Below, piece by piece: positions 27,705 through 36,803 of a stretch of 64,000 nucleotides of DNA. Under the pieces are notes generated by a model. It had not been told where the DNA came from, searched no databases, and saw only the letters and a list, made by a program, of their open reading frames with translations. The position numbers and the translations under genes are program-made. Source of the DNA: Pseudomonas sp. Irchel s3h14 (GTDB taxonomy: Bacteria > Pseudomonadota > Gammaproteobacteria > Pseudomonadales > Pseudomonadaceae); the NCBI RefSeq assembly GCF_900187425.1, contig NZ_FYDJ01000002.1, forward strand, positions 434,001-498,000. Reading direction: 5' to 3'. Numbering within the stretch: position 1 is the first letter of the stretch; every line of letters begins with the position of its first letter.

Positions 27705-27741
27705 TTGACTTGCCCACTCAACGAAATACGGAACGACGCCC

Positions 27742-28158
27742 ATGGCCTCCGCCAACAAGCAGCAAAAACGCGCCACACGCGCCAAAGCCAAGGCCAAGCA
27801 GAACCGCACCCAACGGGCCGCCGCACCGGTCGAGCTGGACCCGAACGACGACCGTATCGACTTCGAATCGGTGGACCTGACCGAGCTGTTCAAAGAAATG
27901 ATCGACGCGCAAAAGATCAGTCAACAAGCTATGTGCGCGGCGTTTCTTGAACACCCGCTGCTCGCGCTAGTGCTGGAGCAGGAAGGCGAAGAAACAGCGA
28001 CAGACTTCATCATCGCTGCGCTGATTGAGTACCGCCAATGGTCCACCGAAGCGGACGAAGCCAGTGCCCTGGCCTGGATCGAATCCCCGGCCTTCCAGAT
28101 TGATTACGTGGCGGCTTCCGAAGCTATCGCGACCCAAAACCAACAGAAACCGAACTGA
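27742..28158 (+). CDS. Small protein with basic N-terminal tail (paralog 1 of a tandem pair)
   Basis: A 138-aa protein: residues 1-25 are strongly basic (ASANKQQKRATRAKAKAKQN), the rest acidic and helical (DPNDDRIDFESVDLTELF...). Its neighbour 7 nt downstream has the same N-terminal pattern and a similar acidic helical body, so the two are tandem duplicates. The tail could bind nucleic acid or ribosomes; no domain is recognised and no function is claimed. Confidence 0.65.
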   Translation: MASANKQQKRATRAKAKAKQNRTQRAAAPVELDPNDDRIDFESVDLTELFKEMIDAQKISQQAMCAAFLEHPLLALVLEQEGEETATDFIIAALIEYRQWSTEADEASALAWIESPAFQIDYVAASEAIATQNQQKPN

Positions 28159-28164
28159 GTTCCC

Positions 28165-28617
28165 ATGGCCTCCCTGAACAAGCAACAGAAACGCGCCAAA
28201 CGCGCCAAGATCAAAGCCAAGCAAATCAACATCCACGGCAGAAAACCCGCCGCACTGGACGATGATCTGGGGGAAATCGGCGAGCCGATCCCGGAATACA
28301 CCCTGGCAATGTTCAGCAAAATGCGTGACGCGGAAGCCACCAGCCGCAACGACATGCTGCTGACCTTGCTATCGAACCTCGCCGGAATCATCAGCGACCA
28401 TCCAGAACTGCTGGACATGGAGAACGCCGACAACGAAGCCATGGCCGCCACTCACCTGGCTGCCGACATGCTGATCGATTACCGCATGTGGGCCGACGGC
28501 ATGGACCGCGACACCGCCCAGGCCTGGCTGACAGATCCGCAGTTCATCACTGACTTCGGCACGGCGCTCGACAGCTATCGCGAGTCGCTGGATGCGCAGG
28601 AAGAAAAGGCTGAATAA
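28165..28617 (+). CDS. Small protein with basic N-terminal tail (paralog 2)
   Basis: A 150-aa paralog of the preceding gene. It begins MASLNKQQKRAKRAKIKAKQ and later has MLIDYRMWADGMDRDTAQAWL, compared with LIEYRQWSTEADEASALAWI in paralog 1. It ends in a strong hairpin terminator (28635-28671). Function unknown. Confidence 0.65.
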   Translation: MASLNKQQKRAKRAKIKAKQINIHGRKPAALDDDLGEIGEPIPEYTLAMFSKMRDAEATSRNDMLLTLLSNLAGIISDHPELLDMENADNEAMAATHLAADMLIDYRMWADGMDRDTAQAWLTDPQFITDFGTALDSYRESLDAQEEKAE

Positions 28618-28634
28618 GCGCCTTCGAGTAGAAA

Positions 28635-28671
28635 AAAACGGCCGCTAGTCATCAGTGACAGCGGCCGTTTT
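28635..28671. terminator. Hairpin terminator, copy 1 of a duplicated pair
   Basis: AAAACGGCCGCT-N13-AGCGGCCGTTTT. It closes the transcript of the small paralogous genes. A near-identical hairpin is found at 28961-28997, on the other side of vapB. Confidence 0.88.
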
Positions 28672-28695
28672 CATTGAAAATCGCAGGAGACCTCG

Positions 28696-28902
28696 ATGGA
28701 GAAGACCACCCTACTCATCAGCAATGGAAGCCAGATCATCTATCTGCCCAAGGCCGTAGTAATGCCGAACAATGTGAAACAAGTCGATGTTGTCTCCATC
28801 GGTAGGTCTCGCATCATCACGCCCGCAGGAGAAGATTGGGACAATTGGTTCGACGGCGATGACGTCAGTGATGACTTCATGACAAACCGGGAACAACCCT
28901 GA
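28696..28902 (+). CDS. vapB: VapB/VagC-type antitoxin, orphan
   Basis: A 68-aa protein with an AbrB/SpoVT swapped-hairpin DNA-binding domain (SNGSQIIYLPKAVVMP, VDVVSIGRSRIITPA) and the VapB C-terminus WDNWFDGDDVSDDFM...REQP, which normally inserts into the VapC PIN-domain toxin. No VapC follows: the downstream 60 bp run into a terminator and the gabP gene on the other strand. It may neutralise a toxin in trans, regulate other loci, or be a remnant. An RBS GCAGGAGAC precedes the ATG. Confidence 0.8.
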   Translation: MEKTTLLISNGSQIIYLPKAVVMPNNVKQVDVVSIGRSRIITPAGEDWDNWFDGDDVSDDFMTNREQP

Positions 28903-28960
28903 TTAACGACCAAGCTTAGAAGAACCGGTCAACCGAATTGAACTGTGCGTAGCCTAAACA

Positions 28961-28997
28961 AAAACGGCCGCTTGTCATCACTGACAGCGGCCGTTTT
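28961..28997. terminator. Hairpin terminator, copy 2 (bidirectional, gabP / vapB)
   Basis: AAAACGGCCGCT-N13-AGCGGCCGTTTT with only a few loop changes relative to 28635-28671. On the minus strand it terminates the permease gene. Confidence 0.9.
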
Positions 28998-29014
28998 GCG
29001 TTATGCGGTACGAA

Positions 29015-30406
29015 TCAGTTCAGCACCACCGCACCCATCTTCTGCAGCTTGCGACGACGAGCCACAAACAAACCGGCAGCCACCACCAGCAAACTCAGCA
29101 GACCGGTCGCGAGGATCTCAACGCGATGCGCTTCCTGGAACAGCATGATCGTCAGGGCCGCAACGATGAATATGATCACCGCATAGGTCAGGGTCGGGAA
29201 CAGCCACATGCTGAAAGCGATTTTTTCACCGCGTGCCATACGCTGCTTGCGCATACGCAATTGCGAGATGGCGATCACCAGGTACACCAGCAGCGCGATA
29301 GCGCCGGAGCTGGCCAGCAGGAATTCGAACACGGCGGCCGGGGCCACGTAGTTGGCGAAAACCGCGATGAACGCAGCGCCGGTGGACAACATGACGGCCC
29401 AGTACGGCGTGCCGCTCTTGTTGGTGCGCTGGGAAACGGCTGGTGCATCACCGCGCTTGCCCAGGGAGAACATCATGCGCGATGCAGTGTAGAGCGCCGA
29501 GTTCAGGCAGCTGGTCACAGCAACCAGCACCACGATGTCGACGATCAGCTTGGCATTCGGGATGCCCATGCGCTCAAGCACAGTCTGGTAGGAGCCGACG
29601 GCTGCCAACACCGGGTCGTTCCAAGGCACCAGGGCCACAACGATGAAGATCGATACGAGGTAGAACAAGCCAATCCGCCAGATCACTGAGTTGGTGGCCT
29701 TGGAGATTTGCTGGCCAGGGTTCTTCGATTCCGCGGCCGCAATGGTCACGATCTCGGTGCCCATGAAGGAAAACATGGTGGTCAGGATCGCGCCCAACAC
29801 TGCGCCCATGCCGTTTGGCAGGAAGCCTTGGGTGTCGAACAGGTGCGAAACGCCGCTGACCTGGCTGGTCGGCAGGAAGCCGAAGATCGCCAGAATGCCA
29901 AGGCCAATGAAACCGATGATCGCGATGACTTTGACCAGGGCGAACCAGAATTCGAATTCACCGTAGTTCTTCACGCTGAACAGGTTCGTCACCGTCAGCA
30001 GCAAGGTGATGACCAAGGTGAAGGCCCAGATGGCCACGTTGGGGAACCAGGCATGCAGGATAGTCGCGGCGGCGTTGGCTTCCAGCGGAATCACCAACAC
30101 CCAGAACCACCAGTAGAGCCAGCCGATGGTGAAACCGGCCCAGTGACCGATCGCGCGATCGGCATACGTCGAGAAGGAGCCTGTGTCTGGCGAAGCCACG
30201 GCCATTTCGCCGAGCATGCGCATCACCAGCACCACCAGCATACCGGCGGCGGCGTAGGCCAACAGCACGGCCGGGCCTGCGGCGGCGATGGCATGACCCG
30301 AGCCGACGAACAAGCCGGCGCCGATTACCCCGGCAATCGACAGCATGGTCACATGACGCGGTTTGAGCCCCTGTTCGAGGCCATTGGAGCTTGGGGTACT
30401 GCTCAT
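29015..30406 (-). CDS. gabP: Amino-acid permease, probable GABA permease
   Basis: A 463-aa inner-membrane protein with about 12 helices of the amino-acid/polyamine/organocation superfamily, AAT group. Signatures: HVTMLSIAGVIGAGLFVGSG, the MLGEMAVASPDTGSFSTYAD loop and SFMGTEIVTIAAAESKNPG. The sequence is close to what I remember of Pseudomonas GABA permeases, but AAT-group substrates (GABA, aromatic amino acids, proline) are hard to separate by motif. No gab catabolic genes are adjacent. Confidence 0.75.
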   Translation of the reverse strand: MSSTPSSNGLEQGLKPRHVTMLSIAGVIGAGLFVGSGHAIAAAGPAVLLAYAAAGMLVVLVMRMLGEMAVASPDTGSFSTYADRAIGHWAGFTIGWLYWWFWVLVIPLEANAAATILHAWFPNVAIWAFTLVITLLLTVTNLFSVKNYGEFEFWFALVKVIAIIGFIGLGILAIFGFLPTSQVSGVSHLFDTQGFLPNGMGAVLGAILTTMFSFMGTEIVTIAAAESKNPGQQISKATNSVIWRIGLFYLVSIFIVVALVPWNDPVLAAVGSYQTVLERMGIPNAKLIVDIVVLVAVTSCLNSALYTASRMMFSLGKRGDAPAVSQRTNKSGTPYWAVMLSTGAAFIAVFANYVAPAAVFEFLLASSGAIALLVYLVIAISQLRMRKQRMARGEKIAFSMWLFPTLTYAVIIFIVAALTIMLFQEAHRVEILATGLLSLLVVAAGLFVARRRKLQKMGAVVLN

Positions 30407-30969
30407 TGAAACTACCTTTGTAAGGAAAAGCGATTACGTCCACCCGGCGTGGCGATCCTTCTCGTAAAAAGAAACCAACGGGGCGTTCCGTATTCTGCAC
30501 GCAATAATTGCGCCAAAATGTTACAGAACGCCCAGGCATGGGGCTCTCCGCCGGACCGGACAGTCATCGCAAGTCATTGAGATTAATGGCAATTCGCCAG
30601 AGCGTTACCCTGCGACCCACTTTAAGAACGAAGCGGCGCACCAGAAACACACCCAAAAATATAGCGATGCACAATAAAAGTGCGGATCAGGAACGTTTGG
30701 CCGGTTAGCGCTTCCAACACCCCGCCAAAGCTGGCAACATCGCGCCCTTTTTTACGGGACCCGCGGCTGTTTTGTATTTAAAAGCAGGTTCAAACGGCTG
30801 TTCGGTTGATAGCAGCGCGACAGTCTGCTGTACCGATGCGACAACCTGCCACAGGTCACCCGTTTACCGCCCGTAGCGCTGTTGGCTGCCATTCAGACGC
30901 TATGCTAGCTTGGCCGCCTCGCCAGGAAGGCCGCCAACAGCAGGAGCGAAATACTTATGAGGAACGCAC
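30407..30969. other. Intergenic region between gabP and the amino-acid ABC operon
   Basis: About 560 bp that must hold the divergent promoters. A small palindrome GCAATAATTGC lies at 30500-30511. No ORF with credible coding character was found; the short frames at 30508 and 30806 look random. Confidence 0.5.
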
Positions 30970-31743
30970 ATGGCTGAGGCCACGCCCGCGCTTGAAATCC
31001 GCAACTTGCACAAACGCTACGGACAGCTTGAGGTGCTCAAAGGCATCTCGCTGACCGCCCGCGACGGCGACGTGATCTCGATCCTGGGTTCTTCCGGTTC
31101 CGGCAAGTCCACCTTCCTTCGTTGCATCAACCTGTTGGAAAACCCGCATCAGGGCCAGATCCTGGTGGCCGGCGAAGAACTCAAGCTCAAAGCCGCCAAG
31201 AACGGCGAACTGGTCGCAGCCGACGGCAAGCAGATCAATCGCCTGCGCAGCGAGATCGGTTTTGTATTTCAAAACTTTAATCTCTGGCCGCACATGAGCG
31301 TGCTCGACAACATCATCGAAGCCCCGCGCCGGGTGCTCGGCCAGAGCAAGGCCGAAGCCATCGAAGTCGCCGAAGCCTTGCTGGCCAAGGTCGGCATCGC
31401 TGACAAGCGTCACGCCTACCCGGCGCAACTCTCCGGCGGTCAGCAACAACGCGCGGCCATTGCCCGCACGTTGGCAATGCAGCCCAAGGTGATCCTGTTC
31501 GACGAGCCGACCTCCGCCCTTGACCCGGAAATGGTCCAGGAAGTACTTAATGTCATCCGCGCACTGGCCGAAGAAGGCCGCACCATGCTGCTGGTCACCC
31601 ATGAAATGGGCTTCGCCCGTCAGGTTTCCAGCGAGGTGGTGTTCCTCCACCAGGGCCTGGTAGAAGAGCAAGGATCGCCACAGCAGGTGTTCGAAAACCC
31701 GCTTTCGGCGCGCTGCAAACAATTCATGTCCAGCAACCGCTAA
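30970..31743 (+). CDS. Polar amino-acid ABC transporter, ATP-binding protein
   Basis: A 257-aa HisP/ArtP-type ATPase. Walker A GSSGSGKST, Q-loop VFQNFNLWPHM, signature LSGGQQQRAAIAR, Walker B VILFDEPTSALDPE, H-loop LLVTHEMGFA. Together with the three downstream genes it forms a complete importer for cationic or other polar amino acids. An RBS-like GAGG lies at 30958-30961, 8 nt before the ATG. The gene set corresponds in order to PA5152-PA5155 as I recall it. Confidence 0.94.
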   Translation: MAEATPALEIRNLHKRYGQLEVLKGISLTARDGDVISILGSSGSGKSTFLRCINLLENPHQGQILVAGEELKLKAAKNGELVAADGKQINRLRSEIGFVFQNFNLWPHMSVLDNIIEAPRRVLGQSKAEAIEVAEALLAKVGIADKRHAYPAQLSGGQQQRAAIARTLAMQPKVILFDEPTSALDPEMVQEVLNVIRALAEEGRTMLLVTHEMGFARQVSSEVVFLHQGLVEEQGSPQQVFENPLSARCKQFMSSNR

Positions 31744-31756
31744 CGGAGCTACCCGC

Positions 31757-32503
31757 ATGCAGAACTACAAAAAAATCTTCCTGGCTGCTGCCGTCACCCT
31801 GGCCTTCAGCGCCGGTGCCGCCGCCGAGACCTTGAAGATGGGCATCGAAGCGGCCTACCCGCCGTTCAACAACAAAGATGCCAGTGGCAATGTCGTCGGC
31901 TTCGACAAAGAAATCGGTGACGCCCTGTGCGCCAAGATGAAAGTCGAATGCACCGTGGTCACGTCCGACTGGGACGGCATCATTCCGGCCCTGAACGCCA
32001 AGAAATTCGACTTCCTGATTTCCTCGATGTCGATCACCGACGAGCGCAAGCAAGCGGTGGACTTCACCGACCCGTACTACTCCAACAAGCTGCAATTCAT
32101 CGCCAAGAAAGACGTCGACTTCAAAACCGACAAGGCTTCCCTGCAAGGCAAAGTGATCGGTGCACAACGTGCGACCCTCGCCGGCACCTGGCTGGAAGAC
32201 AACATGGAAGGCGTTGAAATCAAACTCTACGACACCCAGGAGAACGCCTACCTCGACCTGACCTCCGGTCGTCTGGACGGCATCCTCGCGGACAAGTACG
32301 TCAACTACGAGTGGCTGAAAAGCGACGCCGGCCGTTCTTATGAGTTCAAAGGCGACCCGGTGGAAGAAAGCGACAAGATCGGTATCGCTGTACGTAAAGG
32401 CGATGAGATTCGTACGAAGCTGAACACCGCACTGAAAGAAATCGTCGCTGATGGCACCTACAAAAAGATCAACGACAAGTACTTCCCGTTCAGCATCTAT
32501 TGA
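31757..32503 (+). CDS. Polar amino-acid ABC transporter, periplasmic binding protein
   Basis: A 248-aa SBP_bac_3 protein: signal peptide (residues 1-22, AFSAGAAA), ligand-binding start LKMGIEAAYPPFNNKD, VGFDKEIGDALCAKM, ISSMSITDERKQAVDFTDPYY, and GKVIGAQRATLAGTWLED. The pattern is that of lysine/arginine/ornithine/histidine-binding proteins, so a cationic amino acid is the likely ligand. A GC-rich stem-loop in the gap to the permease gene (about 32520-32545) may give the binding protein its usual expression excess. Confidence 0.9.
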   Translation: MQNYKKIFLAAAVTLAFSAGAAAETLKMGIEAAYPPFNNKDASGNVVGFDKEIGDALCAKMKVECTVVTSDWDGIIPALNAKKFDFLISSMSITDERKQAVDFTDPYYSNKLQFIAKKDVDFKTDKASLQGKVIGAQRATLAGTWLEDNMEGVEIKLYDTQENAYLDLTSGRLDGILADKYVNYEWLKSDAGRSYEFKGDPVEESDKIGIAVRKGDEIRTKLNTALKEIVADGTYKKINDKYFPFSIY

Positions 32504-32581
32504 TTCTGACCTGCCGGGCCGGCGCCGTCCTTTGACGGCGTCAGTCCCTGGCATTGCCTGCCGCAATTTGAAAAGAAATCC

Positions 32582-33274
32582 ATGACTATCGATCTCTACG
32601 GATTCGGCCCGGCGCTCGCCGCTGGCGCGCTGATGACTGTGAAACTGGCACTCTCGGCCTTGTGCCTGGGGCTGGTGCTCGGTCTGCTCGGCGCCTTGGC
32701 CAAGACTTCCCCGTACAAGCCGTTGCAATGGCTTGGCGGCACTTATTCAACACTGGTTCGCGGCATCCCTGAATTGCTCTGGGTGCTGTTGATCTACTTC
32801 GGCACGGTCAACTTGATGCGTGCCCTGGGCGAGTTTTTCGGCAACCCCGACCTCGAACTCAATGCCTTCGCCGCTGGCGTGATTGCACTGGGGCTGTGCT
32901 TCGGCGCCTACGCCACGGAGGTGTTTCGTGGTGCGATTTTGGCTATCCCTAAAGGTCACCGTGAAGCGGGTGTGGCGTTGGGCCTGTCGAAATTCCGTAT
33001 TTTCACCCGATTGATCATGCCGCAGATGTGGCGCATCGCCCTGCCGGGCCTGGGCAACCTGTTCATGGTCCTGATGAAAGACACGGCACTGGTGTCCGTG
33101 ATCGGCCTGGAAGAAATCATGCGTCACGCACAGAACGCCGTGACCTTTGCCAAGCATCCATTTACGTTCTTCATGGTCGCGGCCTTCATGTATCTGGGCC
33201 TGACAATACTGGCCATGGTTGGCATGCATTTTCTGGAACAACGCGCTGCCCGCGGCTTTGTGAGGACGACGTAA
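32582..33274 (+). CDS. Polar amino-acid ABC transporter permease (HisQ type)
   Basis: A 230-aa inner-membrane permease with about five helices. It carries the HAAT-family N-terminus (AAGALMTVKLALSALCLG), the loop LVRGIPELLWVLLIYFG and the EAA coupling motif EAGVALGLSKFRIFTRLIMPQMWR. The stop overlaps the start of the second permease gene by 1 nt (TAATG). Confidence 0.93.
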   Translation: MTIDLYGFGPALAAGALMTVKLALSALCLGLVLGLLGALAKTSPYKPLQWLGGTYSTLVRGIPELLWVLLIYFGTVNLMRALGEFFGNPDLELNAFAAGVIALGLCFGAYATEVFRGAILAIPKGHREAGVALGLSKFRIFTRLIMPQMWRIALPGLGNLFMVLMKDTALVSVIGLEEIMRHAQNAVTFAKHPFTFFMVAAFMYLGLTILAMVGMHFLEQRAARGFVRTT

Positions 33275-33963
33275 TGGAATGGGAAGTCATCTACAAATGG
33301 CTGCCGAAGTTCATCCAGGGCGCCACCCTGACGCTGGAGCTGGTGGGCATCGCCGTGATTCTCGGCCTGCTGCTGGCCATCCCATTGGGCATCGCGCGCT
33401 CGTCCAAGCTTTGGTACGTTCGCGCGTTTCCCTACGCCTACATCTTTTTCTTTCGCGGCACACCACTGTTGGTTCAGTTGTTCCTGGTCTATTACGGCCT
33501 GGCGCAGTTCGACGTGGTGCGCGACAGCGTCCTGTGGCCTTACCTGCGAAGTCCGTTCTGGTGCGCCACGGCCACCATGACGTTGCACACGGCAGCTTAC
33601 ATTGCGGAGATCCTGCGCGGCGCGATCCAGGCGATTCCGCCCGGTGAGATCGAAGCGGCACGCGCATTGGGCATGTCCAAGGCCAAGGCGCTGTTTTACA
33701 TCATCCTGCCGCGAGCGGCACGGATCGGCCTGCCTGCCTACAGCAACGAAGTGATCCTGATGCTCAAAGCCAGTTCTCTGGCGAGCACCGTCACCCTGCT
33801 GGAACTCACCGGCATGGCGCGCACCATCATTGCCCGCAACTACCTGACGGTGGACATGTTCTTTACTGCCGGTGTGTTCTATCTATTGATGTCGTTTGTA
33901 CTGGTGCAGGCGTTCCGTCAGCTAGAGCGCTGGTTGCGCGTCGATGCCTGCCAAGGGCGTTGA
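33274..33963 (+). CDS. Polar amino-acid ABC transporter permease (HisM type)
   Basis: A 229-aa partner permease: GATLTLELVGIAVILGLLLA, FFFRGTPLLVQLFLVYYGL, EAA motif EAARALGMSKAKALFYIILPRAAR. The start at 33274 (ATG overlapping the previous TAA) is chosen because conservation begins at MEWEVIYKWLP; the frame is open upstream to 33028 as a shadow of the first permease. It overlaps the following methyltransferase gene by 20 nt. Confidence 0.93.
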   Translation: MEWEVIYKWLPKFIQGATLTLELVGIAVILGLLLAIPLGIARSSKLWYVRAFPYAYIFFFRGTPLLVQLFLVYYGLAQFDVVRDSVLWPYLRSPFWCATATMTLHTAAYIAEILRGAIQAIPPGEIEAARALGMSKAKALFYIILPRAARIGLPAYSNEVILMLKASSLASTVTLLELTGMARTIIARNYLTVDMFFTAGVFYLLMSFVLVQAFRQLERWLRVDACQGR

Positions 33964-35173
33964 TGCCTGCGTGCTGACGGGCGAGGCCTTACTCACCCGT
34001 TTCGCGGCGCTGGATGCTTTTCTGATCGAGCATCAGGCGCTGTGGAAGCCTCGGCCGTTTACTCATCTACAGCTTCCTTGGGAAGCGTCCTACCCCGAGT
34101 TGGCGACCTGGCTACGCGGGCGATCGCTGGAGGACGCGGAAAACGCGCATAACAACCCAGCTCTTTTGGACGCGCCGGAGCCGTTTGCCTCATTGGCGGC
34201 GATGTCCCTTGAGTTGAGCGCGGTAGATGAATTGCCGGCTCATGCGCTTGAAGCGGCAAACCATCGGTTGAATGTCGATGTACCAGGGCGCAAGTGGCAG
34301 CAGATCGAAGCCTTCGCCAGTCGTTTGCAGTTTGCTGTCGCGCCGAGCCATTGGCTGGACTGGTGTTCGGGCAAAGGCCACTTGGGTCGACGTCTGCTGC
34401 AATCCGGACAACAACTGACCTGCCTGGAATACGACCCGGCGCTGGTCGCCAGCGGCCAGGCACTCAGCCAGCGTCATCAATTGCATGCACTGCATGTCGA
34501 GCAAGATGTACTCGCTGCGGATGCCGCCTCTTTATTAAATAGTGCTCACACGCCGGTAGCGCTGCACGCCTGCGGTGATCTGCATGTGCGGCTGATTCAG
34601 CTCGCCAGTGCGTCTGGTTGCAAACAACTGGCCATCGCGCCTTGCTGCTACAACCGGATCAGTCTGAGCGAGTATCAGCCGCTTTCCTCGTCGGCCAAGC
34701 GCTCCGACCTACAGCTATCCCTCGAAGATCTTTCGCTACCGATGAGCGAAACCGTCACCGCTGGCGCTCGCGTCCGACGTCAGCGTGACACCTCCATGGC
34801 CCGACGCCTGGCCTTCGACCTGCTCCAGCGGCAACTGCGCGGCATTGACGAATACCTGCCCACCCCTTCCCTGCCCAGCGCCTGGCTGGATAAATCCTTT
34901 GCTGATTACTGCCATCATTTGGCCTCGCTCAAAGAGTTATCCACAATCGGCTCGCAGGATTGGTCAGCACTCGAAGCCGCCGGTTGGCAGCGATTGGCCG
35001 AAGTGCGCAATCTGGAGCTGTTGCGCGGTCTTTTCCGACGCCCGTTGGAGCTTTGGCTGGTACTCGATCGGGCACTTTTCCTCTCCGAGCAAGGTTATGC
35101 CGTTCGCCTCGGCACCTTCTGCGAAACTCCGCTCACACCCCGTAACTTTCTACTCTTGGCCGAACGCCCTTAA
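33944..35173 (+). CDS. SAM-dependent methyltransferase domain protein
   Basis: A 409-aa cytosolic protein. The SAM-binding motif DWCSGKGHLGRRLL lies near residue 140, followed by LEYDPALVASGQ and ALHACGDLH. The APCCYNRI segment near residue 230 is typical of the METTL25/DUF-type methyltransferase group. The substrate is not known (RNA or protein is plausible). It overlaps the ABC permease gene and so is co-transcribed with the transporter, though no functional link is apparent. Confidence 0.8.
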   Translation: MPAKGVDACVLTGEALLTRFAALDAFLIEHQALWKPRPFTHLQLPWEASYPELATWLRGRSLEDAENAHNNPALLDAPEPFASLAAMSLELSAVDELPAHALEAANHRLNVDVPGRKWQQIEAFASRLQFAVAPSHWLDWCSGKGHLGRRLLQSGQQLTCLEYDPALVASGQALSQRHQLHALHVEQDVLAADAASLLNSAHTPVALHACGDLHVRLIQLASASGCKQLAIAPCCYNRISLSEYQPLSSSAKRSDLQLSLEDLSLPMSETVTAGARVRRQRDTSMARRLAFDLLQRQLRGIDEYLPTPSLPSAWLDKSFADYCHHLASLKELSTIGSQDWSALEAAGWQRLAEVRNLELLRGLFRRPLELWLVLDRALFLSEQGYAVRLGTFCETPLTPRNFLLLAERP

Positions 35174-35473
35174 ATACGCTCAGCCTGTGGATAACTCTGT
35201 TGATGGAATTATCGTGGATCCAATAAACACGCCTGTTTCGGGGTTTAAACACCACTGTTCATTTTTCGTACACATGAATAAAAAACCGGAAAAACAGGTA
35301 TTTGCGAGCAAATTGAGAACCGATCCACAATTGCGCTCTTGACTGTAGTGCCGCAAGTCTGCGTTGTGCATAAGCGTTAAGCCAAAAGAACATAAACGAC
35401 CTGGAAATCCTCAACTATCTTTGCAAGGCGCCAGAATTCTCTGGCATCAGGGACAGCAAGGAGCTGGGAAAAC
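35174..35473. other. Intergenic region, methyltransferase to deaminase-like gene
   Basis: AT-rich relative to its neighbours, with a single DnaA-box-like CTGTGGATAAC at about 35186-35196. No credible ORF, terminator hairpin or RNA gene was identified; it probably holds the promoter of the next gene. Confidence 0.45.
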
Positions 35474-36715
35474 ATGAGCACACTGAACAGTGCGCAGGAA
35501 GCCGTCGATACCGTCGCCAACCAAGCCATTTATGCTGCACTGCAGCAAACCTTCGCGGTGGGCGGCGCCATCATCAACAACGCAACGGGCGAGGTCATTG
35601 CCGCGCTACACAACAACGTGCTGATGCCTTTCCCCGGCAATGGCACCACTTACTTTCTACCCCATGACCCGACCGCCCACGGCGAGCGACAGTTGGTGGA
35701 CTGGTACTACGAAAACGTCGCGCCATTGAACCTGCCACCGCCCAATCAGTTGACTGTCGTCACCACCCTGGACCCATGCGCCATGTGCGCCGGTTCGCTG
35801 CTGACTGCAGGATTTAACGTCGCCGTCAGTGCGATCGATGACTACGCAGGCATCAACTACAACAGTCAGTTCACCTTTCCGTCGCTGCCACCGCAGATCC
35901 GCCAACAGGCGCAGGACACCTGGGGTTATTACGCGATTGCGGCGCCTGTCAGCCGGGCCTATCAGGGCTCGAACAGTCCGGTGTTCGGCGGACAAACAAT
36001 CGATTCGGCGGCGTACTTCCTCTGTAGTTCGATCTTCTCCGCCAGCGTCAACACCGTGCGCGAGGCCAGTAACAACAGCGGTCTGCCGCCGGATCAACTG
36101 CAAAACCCGGCCAACCTGCCGGCCAACAGCAAGGTGCGCCAGGCACTGACAGCGCTCAGCCCGTTCGCACTGACTGTGCAATCGGCGAACCCACGTGATC
36201 CCGGCGCTGAGCTCGCTCCTCCCCTGCTGAAAACCGCGCAACAAAGCACGGTGTTCAATTCGGTGGCTCTGATCGATCCATTCGGCAACCTGCTGGTGTG
36301 TCTGGGCGGCGTCGAGAACCAGTCGCCAATTCGTACAGCGTTTATGGAAACCACCCGCAACTACGCGGTCATGCGCTGGACCCTGATGAACGACCCCGAC
36401 CCGGCGGTTCGCGCCCAGGCCGAGCAATACCTGACGCATCCAAAGTACGGCACCTTCGTCTTCCTCTATGCACCCGATCCCACCACCCCGCAGGCCGTGA
36501 TGACCTTCGGCGCGTACGGCTCGACCATGGAAGGCCCCGTGCCGCAGAGCTATCCGTCCAACCTGCAATATGTGTTATTGCCCGGCAACACCACCGCCCA
36601 AGCGTTATCGACACTGGCCCAGAACCTGCCGCCGTTCTACACGCAAAGCGTGCAAGTGGCGCCCGCGCAGGTGCTGAGTCAGGACCTGATCAACGCGGTC
36701 AAAAACGGCGTGTAA
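35474..36715 (+). CDS. Large cytidine-deaminase-superfamily protein
   Basis: A 413-aa protein. An N-terminal zinc-dependent nucleoside/nucleotide deaminase fold is indicated by His69-Gly70-Glu71 (TAHGERQLVDW) and TTLDPCAMCAG (Cys102, Cys105), the H-x-E and P-C-x2-C catalytic signature. The remaining 300 or so residues match no domain I recognise and are Gln/Asn/Pro-rich. No signal peptide. Typical free-standing deaminases are 150-200 aa, so this is an unusually long member. Substrate unknown: nucleobase, nucleoside or a secondary metabolite. Confidence 0.72.
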   Translation: MSTLNSAQEAVDTVANQAIYAALQQTFAVGGAIINNATGEVIAALHNNVLMPFPGNGTTYFLPHDPTAHGERQLVDWYYENVAPLNLPPPNQLTVVTTLDPCAMCAGSLLTAGFNVAVSAIDDYAGINYNSQFTFPSLPPQIRQQAQDTWGYYAIAAPVSRAYQGSNSPVFGGQTIDSAAYFLCSSIFSASVNTVREASNNSGLPPDQLQNPANLPANSKVRQALTALSPFALTVQSANPRDPGAELAPPLLKTAQQSTVFNSVALIDPFGNLLVCLGGVENQSPIRTAFMETTRNYAVMRWTLMNDPDPAVRAQAEQYLTHPKYGTFVFLYAPDPTTPQAVMTFGAYGSTMEGPVPQSYPSNLQYVLLPGNTTAQALSTLAQNLPPFYTQSVQVAPAQVLSQDLINAVKNGV

Positions 36716-36803
36716 GGGGCTGAAGCAATTGCACCGGTCGGCCCCGCAGAAGCATCCGCGGGGCCAGCTTGACGCCTGCGCAAAAATAGTCTGAATTCAG
36801 GGG

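Noticed and set aside
30806..31054. 82-aa open frame before the ABC ATPase gene
   Set aside because: Out-of-frame overlap with the ATPase start; no RBS or family similarity.
35186..35196. Replication origin near the DnaA-box-like sequence
   Set aside because: A single box with no cluster, no dnaA or rpmH neighbours.
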